Assembly (NCBI GenBank): GCA_016789265.1 | Contig: JAEUQK010000001.1 | Span: 62,001 to 126,000 of the forward strand | DNA: 64,000 bases | DNA from: Blastocatellia bacterium | GTDB taxonomy: Bacteria > Acidobacteriota > Blastocatellia > Pyrinomonadales > Pyrinomonadaceae | Reading direction: 5' to 3' | In this document: piece after piece, positions 9,031-18,080 of the stretch | Position numbering within the stretch: the first letter of the stretch is position 1 | How the letters are laid out: each line of letters starts with the position of its first letter | Notes under the pieces: generated by a model | What the model was told of the DNA's origin: nothing | Database searches by the model: none | The model's input: only the letters and a program-made list of their open reading frames with translations | Position numbers and translations under genes: made by a program

Positions 9031-10035
9031 ATGTCCGCGAATTACGCGAAAGGCCGCGAAGGAGATCTTTCGGTTTTATTTCGAGTGGTTCGCGGGCGAA
9101 CTTTTCTGGAAAACGATCAAGATACTCCAAGTCTAAGGCCTCACGCTGCGCTCGTCGGCGTGCAGGTCTTGTTCGGATCCTTACCTGTTATCGCAAAAGT
9201 TGTGCTCCCGGTGATTCCGGCAGTCTCTATGGTCGGTTTCCGCGTGGGGGCGACCGCATTGGTCCTCTTTGCGGTGCAGCTTTATCGGAGGCGTGTCCGG
9301 CTTCAGTTCAAGGAAGATTACATCAAACTCGCCATTCTGAGCATCTTCGGTGTCACGCTGAATCAAATGCTCTTCATCGGCGGTCTCTCTCTTACAAAGG
9401 CCTCGAACACTTCCCTGCTTGCGGTCACCATTCCTATCTTTACGCTCGTTGTCAGTGCGATCGCCGGAACCGAAAAGTTACGCACGGTCAAGACTTTCGG
9501 TATTTTTCTCGCTGCCGCCGGAATAGTCTTTCTCATTGACCCGCGAAAAGCTTCATTCTCTTCGCAGACCACGCTTGGCGATGCCATGATCATCATCAAT
9601 TCGCTCTGCTACGGTATTTTTGTCGCAACGTCAAAAGAGACGATCACCCGAAACGGAGCCTTTCGATCAATGATGTGGATATTTATTTTTGCCGCGATCG
9701 TCTGCGTTCCGGCGGGAATGTATACGTTTTCTACCGTCGAAATATCGAGTATCGGGTCGCGGACATGGTTCCTTCTAGCCTATATTTCTGTGATCGCGAC
9801 CGCCGGCCCTTACCTGCTGAACGCGTACGCCTTGTCAAAGGTAAATCCCTCAATTGTAGCCGTTTACATTTACCTTCAGCCGATAATCGGGTTTATACTC
9901 GCGGTAATATTTTTGAACGAGATCTTGGACCTCAGGTTCATTGCCGCTGCGATCTTGGTCTTTGCCGGCGTATTTTTGACGACAAGGGGACGGAACAGGA
10001 AAGAAGTTGAGGTGCCGCTGACTAACGAATTATGA
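9031..10035 (+). CDS. EamA-family (DMT superfamily) transporter
   Basis: About 334 aa with ten predicted membrane helices in two EamA repeats. The first repeat begins at HAALVGVQVLFGSLPVIAKVV and the second at GDAMIIINSLCYGIFVATSK. The family export metabolites such as amino acids or nucleosides; the substrate cannot be inferred here. The start is uncertain: ATG at 9031 is used, the frame is open from 9019, and about 30 hydrophilic residues precede the first helix. It follows E2 by 16 bases and may be read through from that operon. Confidence 0.8.
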   Translation: MSANYAKGREGDLSVLFRVVRGRTFLENDQDTPSLRPHAALVGVQVLFGSLPVIAKVVLPVIPAVSMVGFRVGATALVLFAVQLYRRRVRLQFKEDYIKLAILSIFGVTLNQMLFIGGLSLTKASNTSLLAVTIPIFTLVVSAIAGTEKLRTVKTFGIFLAAAGIVFLIDPRKASFSSQTTLGDAMIIINSLCYGIFVATSKETITRNGAFRSMMWIFIFAAIVCVPAGMYTFSTVEISSIGSRTWFLLAYISVIATAGPYLLNAYALSKVNPSIVAVYIYLQPIIGFILAVIFLNEILDLRFIAAAILVFAGVFLTTRGRNRKEVEVPLTNEL

Positions 10036-10098
10036 TTTCTCGAAACACTTGGTAACTTTTTGCGTAAAACAAGCGTCAAAGAAAACTGATAGTTCAAA

Positions 10099-10383
10099 AT
10101 GCCGACACAGATCACACAGCGAGAATCAAACGGGCGAACGTACCTTCAGGTTGAGGGTGACATGCTCGTTGACGACGCACTTCTCATAGAGCGTATCGCC
10201 GACGAGATCCATGCCGATTCCGGAACGCACGTTACCATCGATCTTGCTGACCTGGATTTTCTCGACAGCGATTCGGCATCCGTCCTCAAACGTCTTGACA
10301 GCAAGACCGGCATTTCTATCGAGGGCCTTGAGATCTTTCTTCAATCCGCGATCGATTCCGCCGAACGCGGCAATGCTGCCTAA
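10099..10383 (+). CDS. STAS-domain-like protein
   Basis: 94-aa soluble protein. The segment THVTIDLADLDFLDSDSASVLKRL fits the STAS core seen in anti-sigma factor antagonists (beta strand VxxDLxxxxFxDS, then a helix). In that family the serine after the aspartate is the phosphorylation site; here it would be the DSDS segment near residue 58. No anti-sigma kinase or phosphatase gene is adjacent, so partner and role are unknown. The fold is inferred from one motif and length. Confidence 0.6.
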   Translation: MPTQITQRESNGRTYLQVEGDMLVDDALLIERIADEIHADSGTHVTIDLADLDFLDSDSASVLKRLDSKTGISIEGLEIFLQSAIDSAERGNAA

Positions 10384-10384
10384 C

Positions 10385-10406
10385 GGAACGCGGACACCCT
10401 CGATCG
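10385..10406. repeat. Copy of dispersed GAACGCGGAC-type element (degenerate)
   Basis: The sequence GGAACGCGGACACCCTCGAT, just after the STAS-like gene, closely matches GGAACGCGGACGCCCTCGTC upstream of atpC (35079-35099). It lies between two genes and codes for nothing recognisable. Confidence 0.4.
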
Positions 10407-10467
10407 CAGTCTTCACATTCGATCATTACATTTCCCCATTTGGCGAAAACCGTATAAATTGTAACGA

Positions 10468-11490
10468 ATGAAAGTTCGCGAGATAGCCCAATTCCTTAAC
10501 GGCGAACTGGTTGGCGACGGCGCGGTCGAGATCTCATCGGTTTCAGACATTTCCCTTGCGATGGAAGGCCAGATCGCCTTTTATGAGAAGGACGAACCGC
10601 TAACCGACACCCATGCATCTTGTGTCATACTTGGAGAGTCCGCGACTCCACGGGCAGAGACAGGTCGCTTGGGAAGTGCGTCTCTCATCGTCGTCTCTAA
10701 CCCAAAACTCGCCTTCGCAAAGATCGCAACTCTCCTTCATCCTCCCAAACGACGCGAACCCGAGATCCACCACTCAGCCATTATTTCCGACTCGGCAGAG
10801 ATCGGCGCAACGGCGTTTATCGGTGCATTCGTAACCATCGGCGAAAATTCTAATATCGGCAAAGGCTCGCAATTGAGGGCAGGCGCCAAGGTCGGCGACA
10901 ATGTTCGGATCGGTAAAGACTGCGTCCTGCATCCTAACGTATCCATCGAAGACGGCTGCACAATTGGTGATAACGTTATTCTCCACGCCGGAGTCGTGAT
11001 AGGTGCCGATGGTTTCGGATACGTCCGCGACGGTGAAAACGGCTACGTCAAATTCCCGCAGATCGGAACCGTCGTCATTGAAAACAACGTCGAGATCGGA
11101 GCGAACACCTGCGTTGACCGTGGAGCCTTGGGCGAAACGCGCGTCGGCGAAGGCACAAAGATCGACAACCTGGTTCAGGTGGGGCACAACGCCCAAATAG
11201 GAAAACGCTGTGTGATCGCTGCCCAAACCGGCATATCCGGCAGCGTCACGATCGAAGACGACTGCGTAATCGGGGGCCAGGTCGGTTTTGGCGATCACGT
11301 TACCGTAAAGTCAGGCGCGGTTATCGGTTCACAGGCCGGCGTGCTGCCCGGCAAGATAGTCCGACCCGGTGTCTGGTGGGGTACCCCCATCCAACCGCTC
11401 GACGAATACAAACGCCAAAACGCCATGGTAAAGGGTCTCGAACGCCTAAGGAATGAAGTAAAGGCTCTTAAGAAAACTACCGGGGACTGA
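10468..11490 (+). CDS. lpxD: UDP-3-O-acylglucosamine N-acyltransferase LpxD
   Basis: 340-aa enzyme of lipid A synthesis that adds the N-linked acyl chain to UDP-3-O-acyl-glucosamine. The N-terminal uridine-binding domain ([24 protein letters not shown]) is followed by a long left-handed beta-helix of hexapeptide repeats ([20 protein letters not shown] and so on). The catalytic His region is [12 protein letters not shown], and GADGFGYV is the conserved family loop. Length is typical. It shows that the organism makes a lipid A outer membrane. lpxB and lptD are nearby but not in the same operon. Confidence 0.96.
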   Translation: MKVREIAQFLNGELVGDGAVEISSVSDISLAMEGQIAFYEKDEPLTDTHASCVILGESATPRAETGRLGSASLIVVSNPKLAFAKIATLLHPPKRREPEIHHSAIISDSAEIGATAFIGAFVTIGENSNIGKGSQLRAGAKVGDNVRIGKDCVLHPNVSIEDGCTIGDNVILHAGVVIGADGFGYVRDGENGYVKFPQIGTVVIENNVEIGANTCVDRGALGETRVGEGTKIDNLVQVGHNAQIGKRCVIAAQTGISGSVTIEDDCVIGGQVGFGDHVTVKSGAVIGSQAGVLPGKIVRPGVWWGTPIQPLDEYKRQNAMVKGLERLRNEVKALKKTTGD

Positions 11491-11601
11491 CGAATGAACG
11501 TCGTGTACGGTTATGCATATTTTCCGTATTGAACTCCATAGGTCGACCTCGTGAACCTTTCTGTCACCGCCTTCGTATCAAGCCGAAACGGAGGCGTTGA
11601 T

Positions 11602-12246
11602 ATGAAACTCATTGCGATATTTTTGCTTTTCGCCGCGGCCGCATTCGCACAGTCGGACCCGGTAAACCTACGTACCGCTAAAGGCAACACGCTTTCGTCG
11701 CCCGAACTTCCGAAGCTCAAACTGAGATTTGACGACGATTTCAAATATGCCGGCGGGCAATCTTTTATTCTTTACAATGTCGCACGTGCAGAACAGCACT
11801 TCTTTGTCGATGCCGATAAGGACGGAAAGGTGTCGCGGCTGTACTGGGTGCAATTCGAAGGCTATCTGCCTTCGAACACCTATGCATACGATTACGACAG
11901 CCCAAAAAAGGTAACCATTGGCGGACTCGAGTTCTTCGCGGATGTTTACGCGCGAAAGGTTGACCCTAAAGAAGGCCGTCCTGATTCCGATGGCAACAAA
12001 GCCCGCGAATTCTTACTCTCGAAAGGATACAAGATCGCGAGTGACGAAGTGATGATGCAAAGGCTTGTGAATATGGTAACGCCGGATAATCGGACAGAGC
12101 TGATGATCATTTACCTTGAAGTGCTGACGCCGACCGGCCTGACCGCGGCCGACCTTAATAAAGGCGGAAGATCCGAGAGCAAATGGCCCGAGATATCGGC
12201 CGGACTGCTCGAACGGGCGATCGAAGATCTGAGGATCATAAAGTGA
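11602..12246 (+). CDS. Secreted protein of unknown function, 214 aa
   Basis: Signal peptide KLIAIFLLFAAAAFAQ followed by a soluble mature domain of about 198 residues, with no recognised family. It contains an acidic Asp-rich segment (FVDADKDGKVSRLYWVQFEG), loosely like a calcium-binding loop, but this is not firm. The ATG at 11602 has GGAGG 7 bases upstream, so it is preferred over the frame opening at 11551. The next secreted protein gene starts 14 bases after its stop, so the two probably form an operon. Confidence 0.75.
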   Translation: MKLIAIFLLFAAAAFAQSDPVNLRTAKGNTLSSPELPKLKLRFDDDFKYAGGQSFILYNVARAEQHFFVDADKDGKVSRLYWVQFEGYLPSNTYAYDYDSPKKVTIGGLEFFADVYARKVDPKEGRPDSDGNKAREFLLSKGYKIASDEVMMQRLVNMVTPDNRTELMIIYLEVLTPTGLTAADLNKGGRSESKWPEISAGLLERAIEDLRIIK

Positions 12247-12260
12247 AAAGGAAAAAAGCC

Positions 12261-12665
12261 ATGAAAATAAACACTTCTGCTACCGCTCTTCTTTCTGCAT
12301 TACTTTTGTCATGTACCTACGCACCTACGGCAATTGCCGGCGACGGGATCGCGGGTGATTGGACCGGCGAGTCGATCTGCACTGTTCGCCCGTCGCCCTG
12401 CAATGATGAGCATGTCATCTACCATATTTCCGAACCGGATGCCGAAGGCAAACTTAAGATTCGGGCAGACAAGTTAGTGAACGGGAAACCCGAGGATATG
12501 GGGACGCTAGACTGCACCTACGAGGCCAAGAGATCGCACCTTAATTGCCAAATGAAAAATGGTGTTTGGGATTTTGATGTGGTCGGCATAAAGATGACGG
12601 GCACACTCAAACTGGCGGACGGCACGCTTTACCGGCGTATCTCGGTAACGAAATCCGAAAGCTGA
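12261..12665 (+). CDS. Small secreted protein of unknown function, 134 aa
   Basis: Starts at the ATG at 12261 with AAAGGA upstream; a longer frame from 12183 overlaps the previous gene and is not needed. The N-terminus is a signal peptide (ATALLSALLLSCTYAPTAIAG). A lipoprotein form with the cysteine in LLSC is also possible. The mature part has paired cysteines (ICTVRPSPCN, LDCTYEAKRSHLNCQ) and a beta-rich pattern with GDWTGES near the start, reminiscent of small lipocalin-like extracellular proteins. No family is recognised. Confidence 0.7.
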   Translation: MKINTSATALLSALLLSCTYAPTAIAGDGIAGDWTGESICTVRPSPCNDEHVIYHISEPDAEGKLKIRADKLVNGKPEDMGTLDCTYEAKRSHLNCQMKNGVWDFDVVGIKMTGTLKLADGTLYRRISVTKSES

Positions 12666-12681
12666 AGATTGGGGTTTCAAA

Positions 12682-13824
12682 TCAAACGATCTTCAAAACA
12701 GCCTCGGCGGCACGTTTGGAGGCTCCGCCGTGGCCGAGTTTGTCGGCGGCTTTGTTCAGCTCCTGCCTGACCCTCGCATTCTCACTTGGTTCCAGAAGTC
12801 GGAACAGTTCGGCGGAAAGGGTTTCAGGAGTAAATTCGTCCTGGATCAATTCGTTTGCCACTCGTTTACCGGCGATCAGGTTTATCAATCCGAAGTGCTC
12901 GACATCGATCAATGGCCGAAGAAGTTTGTAGTTGACCGATGAGGTCTTGTAAACGATCGCCATCGGTACGCCAATGATCCCAGCCTCTAGCGTTGCCGTA
13001 CCGCTCGTTATCGCGGCGGCATCAGATGAATTCAACGCGTCGAACGTTTCACCCTCGATCCAATAAATGTTTTGGTCGCTGCGTTTCGATCGTTCGTCGA
13101 TCTTTTCGATCTTTCCTGGCGGCAATGCAACCAGGAATTGGATAGAGCTATCACGAGCCAACATTACACTTGCTGTCTTTAGTAGTACTGGTAGTATGCG
13201 TTCGATCTCGGCTTGCCGGCTTCCCGGCAGAAGCGAAACGATCGGCTTCATCAGATCGATGCCGTGCTTTGTACAGAAATCGACCTTGGACAAACTTGCG
13301 TGAACCTCACGAGCTAGTGGGCTTCCGACGTATTCGACATGACCTATCCCGTGTTTTGCATACCAGTCTTTCTCAAACGGAAGTATCGAGATCAGAAGAT
13401 CGATGTATTTCCTCAACGTTCGGATCCTGTATTTTCGCCACGCCCACAATTGCGGCGAAATATAATACACGACCTTTAAGCCCTTCTTCTTCAAGGTCTT
13501 TGCCAGTTTCAAATTGAAATCGGGAAAATCGACGAGAATCGCCACGTCAGGCCTGCGGCGTAAGGCTTCATTCCGAAGTTTTCGAAATGCACCGTAAAAC
13601 ATCGGAAGTGCACGCCCGATCTCAGTCAAACCAACGATGGACAGATGGTCGGCCTCGACTATCGCTTCGACGCCCGAAGCACGCATTTTGGGACCGGCCG
13701 CACCGAAAAACGAGAATTCGGCGTCCGGATGCGAAGCCATTAATGCGTCAACGAGTTTGGCAGCGTGCATGTCGCCTGACGCTTCGCCCGCAACTATCAT
13801 AATGTTCAGACGCTTCTTGTTCAT
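12682..13824 (-). CDS. lpxB: Lipid-A-disaccharide synthase LpxB
   Basis: Glycosyltransferase of family GT19 that joins lipid X and UDP-2,3-diacylglucosamine into the lipid A disaccharide. Diagnostic segments are IMIVAGEASGDMHAAKLV at the N-terminus, the central VVYYISPQLWAWRKYRIRTLRKYID, and LLPGSRQAEIERILPVLL, followed by the C-terminal ITSGTATLEAGIIGVPMAIVYK donor-binding site. The ATG at 13824 gives 380 aa; the frame is open to a TTG at 13848. It is convergent with the small secreted protein gene, with 16 bases between the stops. Confidence 0.96.
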   Translation of the reverse strand: MNKKRLNIMIVAGEASGDMHAAKLVDALMASHPDAEFSFFGAAGPKMRASGVEAIVEADHLSIVGLTEIGRALPMFYGAFRKLRNEALRRRPDVAILVDFPDFNLKLAKTLKKKGLKVVYYISPQLWAWRKYRIRTLRKYIDLLISILPFEKDWYAKHGIGHVEYVGSPLAREVHASLSKVDFCTKHGIDLMKPIVSLLPGSRQAEIERILPVLLKTASVMLARDSSIQFLVALPPGKIEKIDERSKRSDQNIYWIEGETFDALNSSDAAAITSGTATLEAGIIGVPMAIVYKTSSVNYKLLRPLIDVEHFGLINLIAGKRVANELIQDEFTPETLSAELFRLLEPSENARVRQELNKAADKLGHGGASKRAAEAVLKIV

Positions 13825-14054
13825 GGACAAAGCACAGGCAATCTCCAATGTTAGAGGAAATCGCGAAAATACGCTAAAGACAAACCTTTAGGCAAATTCG
13901 GGCATCAAATTCCCTGTTTTCATCAATAACAGACAATGCAAGCGGCTTGCTTGCAGATGCCGTCTAAAGCCTCTAAAATATAGGGTTTGTGCTCACAATG
14001 AGACGGTTTGTCTTAAATCTTGATCATTATTGTATTTTCCTATTGGAGGAGTTT

Positions 14055-16820
14055 GTGAAACTTCGCGTTTTCATCTTTGTATTATTAGTTTCAGCCTTCG
14101 CGGCCATTTTACCTGCGGCCGCTCAGACCGACTCGGTGATCGCTCAGATCTCCTCCTCGTCAAGCGAGTCTTTTGCCGGAGCAATAAGCGGTGACGGTAG
14201 ATTTGTGGTGTTCGAATCGTCAGGTGACGTGGCAACCGTTAATCCTCGCAACGCCGACCGCAATCCCGAGATATTCTTATGGGACTTTGCACAAAGACGC
14301 ATCTACCAGATCACGGACACTAAATCAGTACTAAAGAATACTTTCGGGTCGCCCACCCAAGACAACATCAAGATCGACATCGTCAACAAGCGTCCGGTGA
14401 TCAGCCAGAACGGGAGATGGATCGCCTTTGCCTCAAACGCAACGGCTTCGACTGTAGCCTTGCCGGATTCAACCAATCCGGGCAGCTTCAACGGCAACGA
14501 TTACAATACTCAGAGCCCACCACCGTGCACTCTGCCGACACCGACGCCGACGCCTACTCCGACAGCGACACCGACGCCTTCATCGAGTCCGACACCGACC
14601 CCGTCACCGACCTCGACGCCGTTCAACAATCCGTTGTCCTGCGATGCAAATATGGAGGTTTGGTTGTACGAGATCCCGGCATACGGTCCGGCAGACCTGC
14701 ACTCGGGCGACGAGATCGCTCCTGTGGATCTGACCGGCGGATCATTTACCAGGGTCACAAATTCAGTTCCGAGCCGCCTTCCTCAGGAAGGATCGATCTT
14801 CAGGCAGCCTTTCGTTGCCGACGATAATCATGACGTGAGCATCGACGATGACGGCAACACGATCGCGTTTGTTTCGACACGAGATCTTGTTACCGGCGGG
14901 AACCCATTCCCTGCCGAGGACAACGACGAGATTTTCACGTACGTGCATGCGGGAAGCTCGACATTTGCGGACTACGGCAAATTGGATCCTGCTCAACTTG
15001 AAGGCGAAAGTTCAAGCAACAACGTCGAAAGCAAGGCACTCGCGGATCGGGTCCCGTCCGTCGGTATCGGCACCGGAGTGATAAGTCAGGTCACTCGCAC
15101 GACGCGTGGGATCATTTCGAATCCTATTTACAACAAAAATCCGACGATATCCGGGAATGGGTCTCGCGTAGTTTTCGCGAGTACGGGAGATAATCCGATA
15201 ATCGGCATGACCGGAGGAAACAATCCCTTGGCGAGCAGGAACGAGGAGATATTCTTTTCAGACCTCGATGCAGCGGGTGCACCGACAGGCATCAAACGGC
15301 AGGTTACCGTAACGACGCCGACTAACCCGGGCGAGCCGGTCAACTTGTTTGAATTCGGCAAACGTATGAGCCGAAACGGACAGTTCATCGCTTTTGATTC
15401 TTTCGCTGACCTTGCGAATGAGAACAGCGGAACGAACTATACGTCGTTTGGGACTTATTTGTACGACGCCACGGCAAACACTTTCCGGCGTTTGCTGGCA
15501 CGAAGCAATGCCGACACGGCTGCGACCGGCGGCGATGTGGCACGTTATCCCAGCTTTACGGATTATGACGTAAGCGGCGTTCCCGCGACACTCGTGCTCG
15601 AAACGAGATTGAATATCAAACCGGACGGGACTATTCCGGCGACGGCTTCTGACGGCCTTAACAATGACGATACAAGACCGGTTCAGGTCTACAACTACCC
15701 GCTGACGGTGCCTGCGGCGACGGCAACGTTTTCGCGGATCACCAAGTTCCCGATCTCATCCGGCTTTCTGGCTCAGACCCAACCGCTGACATCCGATACT
15801 TCGTCTCGATATGCGTTCAACTTTGCGTTGACCGAGTTGGGCGGTGGAAACCCCGACAATTTATCAGAAGTTTATTACCTTTACGTTCCCGCGGTTACAA
15901 CGCCATCGACCACGACGGAAGAGTTGTTCTTCGTAACAGGTGCGAGTGCCTTGCCGATCTTGCCGACGACGAGTGCTTCGCCAACACCTACGCCCACGCC
16001 GACGCCTACGCCGACACCGAGTCCGACGCCGACGCCGAGCCCAACTCCGACACCCACTCCGACGCCGACTCCTTCGGTCACGCCGAGTCCGACCCCGACC
16101 CCTACTCCCGTAACGCCGGCAGCGGTACAGGGAATGTCGGCAGGGATGCTCGTCAAGTTGAATTACGCCGCGGGTTTCAGCCCTGCGGTCACGCCGAGGA
16201 CGGCCGTCGGTTCGCTTCAGCGTTCGACGACTCTGCCGATAGAGCTGAGCGGTGTTTCGATGACAATTCGCGGCTTTGCTTGTGGGCTCAAATCGGTCAG
16301 CGACAACGCTATCGAGTTTGTAACGCCTATCGCTCTTACCGCCGGATCGACGCAGACAAACTATCCTGTCGTTATCAACAACCAGGGCACGGTGATCAAG
16401 GGTTTTGTGACATTTGTTCCTTCGCGGCCCGATATCTTTAACGATAACGGTGGCCCTGGCGGACGTGCACAGGCGACGAACGTAACGAATCGGGTGCATA
16501 CTACCGAGCCTTTCACCGTCCGTACCGTCAAGATCAAAGGCGGCGTAAAGACGGCGACAGTGCTTCGATTGCGATTGACTGGTGTCGAAGACACCGAAAC
16601 GACGAATTTCAATATACGTATCGGAAGCTCGATCATCGCGGGAACCCAGGTCCTTACGGGAGGCGTCTTGGTCGAACCGGGTGTCTATACGGTCGATTTC
16701 CAACTTCCTCCGGGCCTCAACCTCGCCGGCGACGTTCCGATCGTGGTAACTATCGTGACGGCCTCGACGAGTTACTCATCAAGGCTTGACGATACGGCTC
16801 CGCGGATAAGGATCTTGTGA
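14055..16820 (+). CDS. Large secreted beta-propeller protein with Pro-Thr linkers
   Basis: About 921 aa. GTG at 14055 is preferred: GGAGGAG lies at 14045-14051 and the signal peptide (KLRVFIFVLLVSAFAAILPAAAQ) begins right after it; the frame is open to 13989. The N-terminal two thirds hold repeats such as SGDGRFVVFESSGDVA, SQNGRWIAFASNATAS and SRNGQFIAFDSFADLA, typical of TolB/PD40 propeller blades. Two long Pro-Thr/Ser linkers interrupt it (about residues 160-190 and 643-690). The C-terminal region (ELSGVSMTIRGFACGL onward) resembles the acidobacterial TIGR03437-type C-terminal domain. It is probably cell-surface or extracellular; function unknown. A terminator follows. Confidence 0.8.
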   Translation: MKLRVFIFVLLVSAFAAILPAAAQTDSVIAQISSSSSESFAGAISGDGRFVVFESSGDVATVNPRNADRNPEIFLWDFAQRRIYQITDTKSVLKNTFGSPTQDNIKIDIVNKRPVISQNGRWIAFASNATASTVALPDSTNPGSFNGNDYNTQSPPPCTLPTPTPTPTPTATPTPSSSPTPTPSPTSTPFNNPLSCDANMEVWLYEIPAYGPADLHSGDEIAPVDLTGGSFTRVTNSVPSRLPQEGSIFRQPFVADDNHDVSIDDDGNTIAFVSTRDLVTGGNPFPAEDNDEIFTYVHAGSSTFADYGKLDPAQLEGESSSNNVESKALADRVPSVGIGTGVISQVTRTTRGIISNPIYNKNPTISGNGSRVVFASTGDNPIIGMTGGNNPLASRNEEIFFSDLDAAGAPTGIKRQVTVTTPTNPGEPVNLFEFGKRMSRNGQFIAFDSFADLANENSGTNYTSFGTYLYDATANTFRRLLARSNADTAATGGDVARYPSFTDYDVSGVPATLVLETRLNIKPDGTIPATASDGLNNDDTRPVQVYNYPLTVPAATATFSRITKFPISSGFLAQTQPLTSDTSSRYAFNFALTELGGGNPDNLSEVYYLYVPAVTTPSTTTEELFFVTGASALPILPTTSASPTPTPTPTPTPTPSPTPTPSPTPTPTPTPTPSVTPSPTPTPTPVTPAAVQGMSAGMLVKLNYAAGFSPAVTPRTAVGSLQRSTTLPIELSGVSMTIRGFACGLKSVSDNAIEFVTPIALTAGSTQTNYPVVINNQGTVIKGFVTFVPSRPDIFNDNGGPGGRAQATNVTNRVHTTEPFTVRTVKIKGGVKTATVLRLRLTGVEDTETTNFNIRIGSSIIAGTQVLTGGVLVEPGVYTVDFQLPPGLNLAGDVPIVVTIVTASTSYSSRLDDTAPRIRIL
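14532..14621 (+). repeat. Pro-Thr-coding low-complexity repeat, first block
   Basis: CCGACNCCGACN-type hexamers coding Pro-Thr within the large secreted protein. It probably forms an extended, possibly O-glycosylated linker. Such DNA is prone to length change by slippage. Confidence 0.85.
15981..16120 (+). repeat. Pro-Thr-coding low-complexity repeat, second block
   Basis: Longer block of the same CCNACN hexamer type (Pro-Thr with some Pro-Ser), about 45 codons, separating the propeller region from the C-terminal domain. Confidence 0.85.
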
Positions 16821-16844
16821 TCTTTTTGAAATGCGGTTGAATTT

Positions 16845-16876
16845 GAAGCGGGTTTCGGCCCGCTTCTTCGCTTTTT
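16845..16876 (+). terminator. Rho-independent-like terminator
   Basis: GAAGCGGG (16845-16852), loop TTTCGG, CCCGCTTC (16859-16866), then TTCGCTTTTT. The 8-bp stem is perfect. It lies 24 bases after the stop of the propeller protein. Confidence 0.7.
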
Positions 16877-17033
16877 GGAGTCCTGATCAGTTCCCGTTTA
16901 TGGACTTATAAGAGTTGATAATGAGGTGCTGATGTACTATTCTGGAAACGATGGCCCTTACCGCAATTTCGATCTGGTGAAGCAATTCTCTAACTAATAA
17001 ATACACGCAATATTAAAAGGACTTATTAGCAAT

Positions 17034-18023
17034 ATGGCAGGAAAAGATGTAAACACGATGAAGATCTCGCCCGTCGTTTGGAAGAATGGCGACGTCATCA
17101 AGTGGGAAGACGCGAATATTCACGTGATGTCGCATGTCATCCACTATGGCTCAAGCGTTTTTGAAGGGATTCGCTGCTACAACACTTCGCAGGGCTCGGC
17201 TGTTTTTCGTCTGCCCGAGCACATTCAGCGCTTGCTCAACTCGGCAAAGATCTACCGCATGGACCCGCCGTATTCACGCGAAGAGATCTGTAACGCAACG
17301 GTCAACCTGATCCGCGAGAGCGAGCTCGATTCGTGCTACATTCGGCCCGTTGTTTTCCGCGGGCTTGATATGGATAACCCGTCGTTCGGCGTTTACGGAA
17401 TGAACAACCCGATCGACACCTACATCGCGATGTGGCAATGGGGCAAATACCTCGGTGAAGAGGCTATCGAAAACGGCATCGACGTCTGCGTTTCGAGTTG
17501 GAACCGCATCACGTCAAACTCAATGCCCGCAATGGCAAAAGCAGGTGCGAATTATATGAATTCGCAGCTCATCAAGATGGAAGCCAAACTGCTCGGATTT
17601 GCCGAGGGCATTGCACTTGATGATCGCGGCTTCGTTTCCGAGGGGTCGGGAGAAAACCTCTTCATCGTCAACAATGGCAAGCTGATCACTCCGCCGCTTG
17701 GTGCTTCGATACTGCCTGGGATAACGCGAGACTCGGTTATCCAGATCGCACGTGAAATGGGCATCGAGGTCATTGAAACTTCCATCCAGCGTTCGGCCCT
17801 TTACCTTGCGGACGAACTGTTTTTCACGGGCACTGCCGCCGAAATATCGCCGATCCGTTCGGTCGATCACATTAAGGTTGGCAATGGCAAACGAGGCGAA
17901 ATGACCAAAGCGTTTCAGGACGAGTTCTTCGCGATCATCGACGCACGCCGACCGGCTCCGAACAATGCACAATGGCTCACGTTCATAGCCGACGCTGAGG
18001 AAAAAAAAACGGCAGTAGCCTAG
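17034..18023 (+). CDS. ilvE: Branched-chain amino acid aminotransferase
   Basis: 329-aa class IV PLP aminotransferase that makes leucine, isoleucine and valine from their 2-oxo acids. Family markers are the N-terminal VIHYGSSVFEGIRCY block, the PLP lysine in MAKAGANYMNSQLIK (about residue 165), and EGSGENLFIV...ILPGITRDSVIQIAREMG. Length is near the usual 300-360 aa. AAGGA lies about 13 bases before the ATG, a little far. It is followed by a strong terminator, so it is probably a single-gene transcript. Confidence 0.93.
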   Translation: MAGKDVNTMKISPVVWKNGDVIKWEDANIHVMSHVIHYGSSVFEGIRCYNTSQGSAVFRLPEHIQRLLNSAKIYRMDPPYSREEICNATVNLIRESELDSCYIRPVVFRGLDMDNPSFGVYGMNNPIDTYIAMWQWGKYLGEEAIENGIDVCVSSWNRITSNSMPAMAKAGANYMNSQLIKMEAKLLGFAEGIALDDRGFVSEGSGENLFIVNNGKLITPPLGASILPGITRDSVIQIAREMGIEVIETSIQRSALYLADELFFTGTAAEISPIRSVDHIKVGNGKRGEMTKAFQDEFFAIIDARRPAPNNAQWLTFIADAEEKKTAVA

Positions 18024-18045
18024 CTTCCGCTTAATCGATGTCTCC

Positions 18046-18080
18046 AAAGCCCTGCTTTTCGCAGGGCTTTTCTTATTTTC
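18046..18080 (+). terminator. Rho-independent terminator of ilvE
   Basis: AAAGCCCTGC (18046-18055), loop TTTTC, GCAGGGCTTT (18061-18070), then TCTTATTTT. A perfect 10-bp stem. It ends directly at the start codon of the next gene. Confidence 0.88.

Noticed and set aside
15864-16703. 279-aa minus-strand open frame
   Set aside because: It is the antisense shadow of the Pro-Thr repeat gene; its Arg-rich composition reflects the repeat read backwards.
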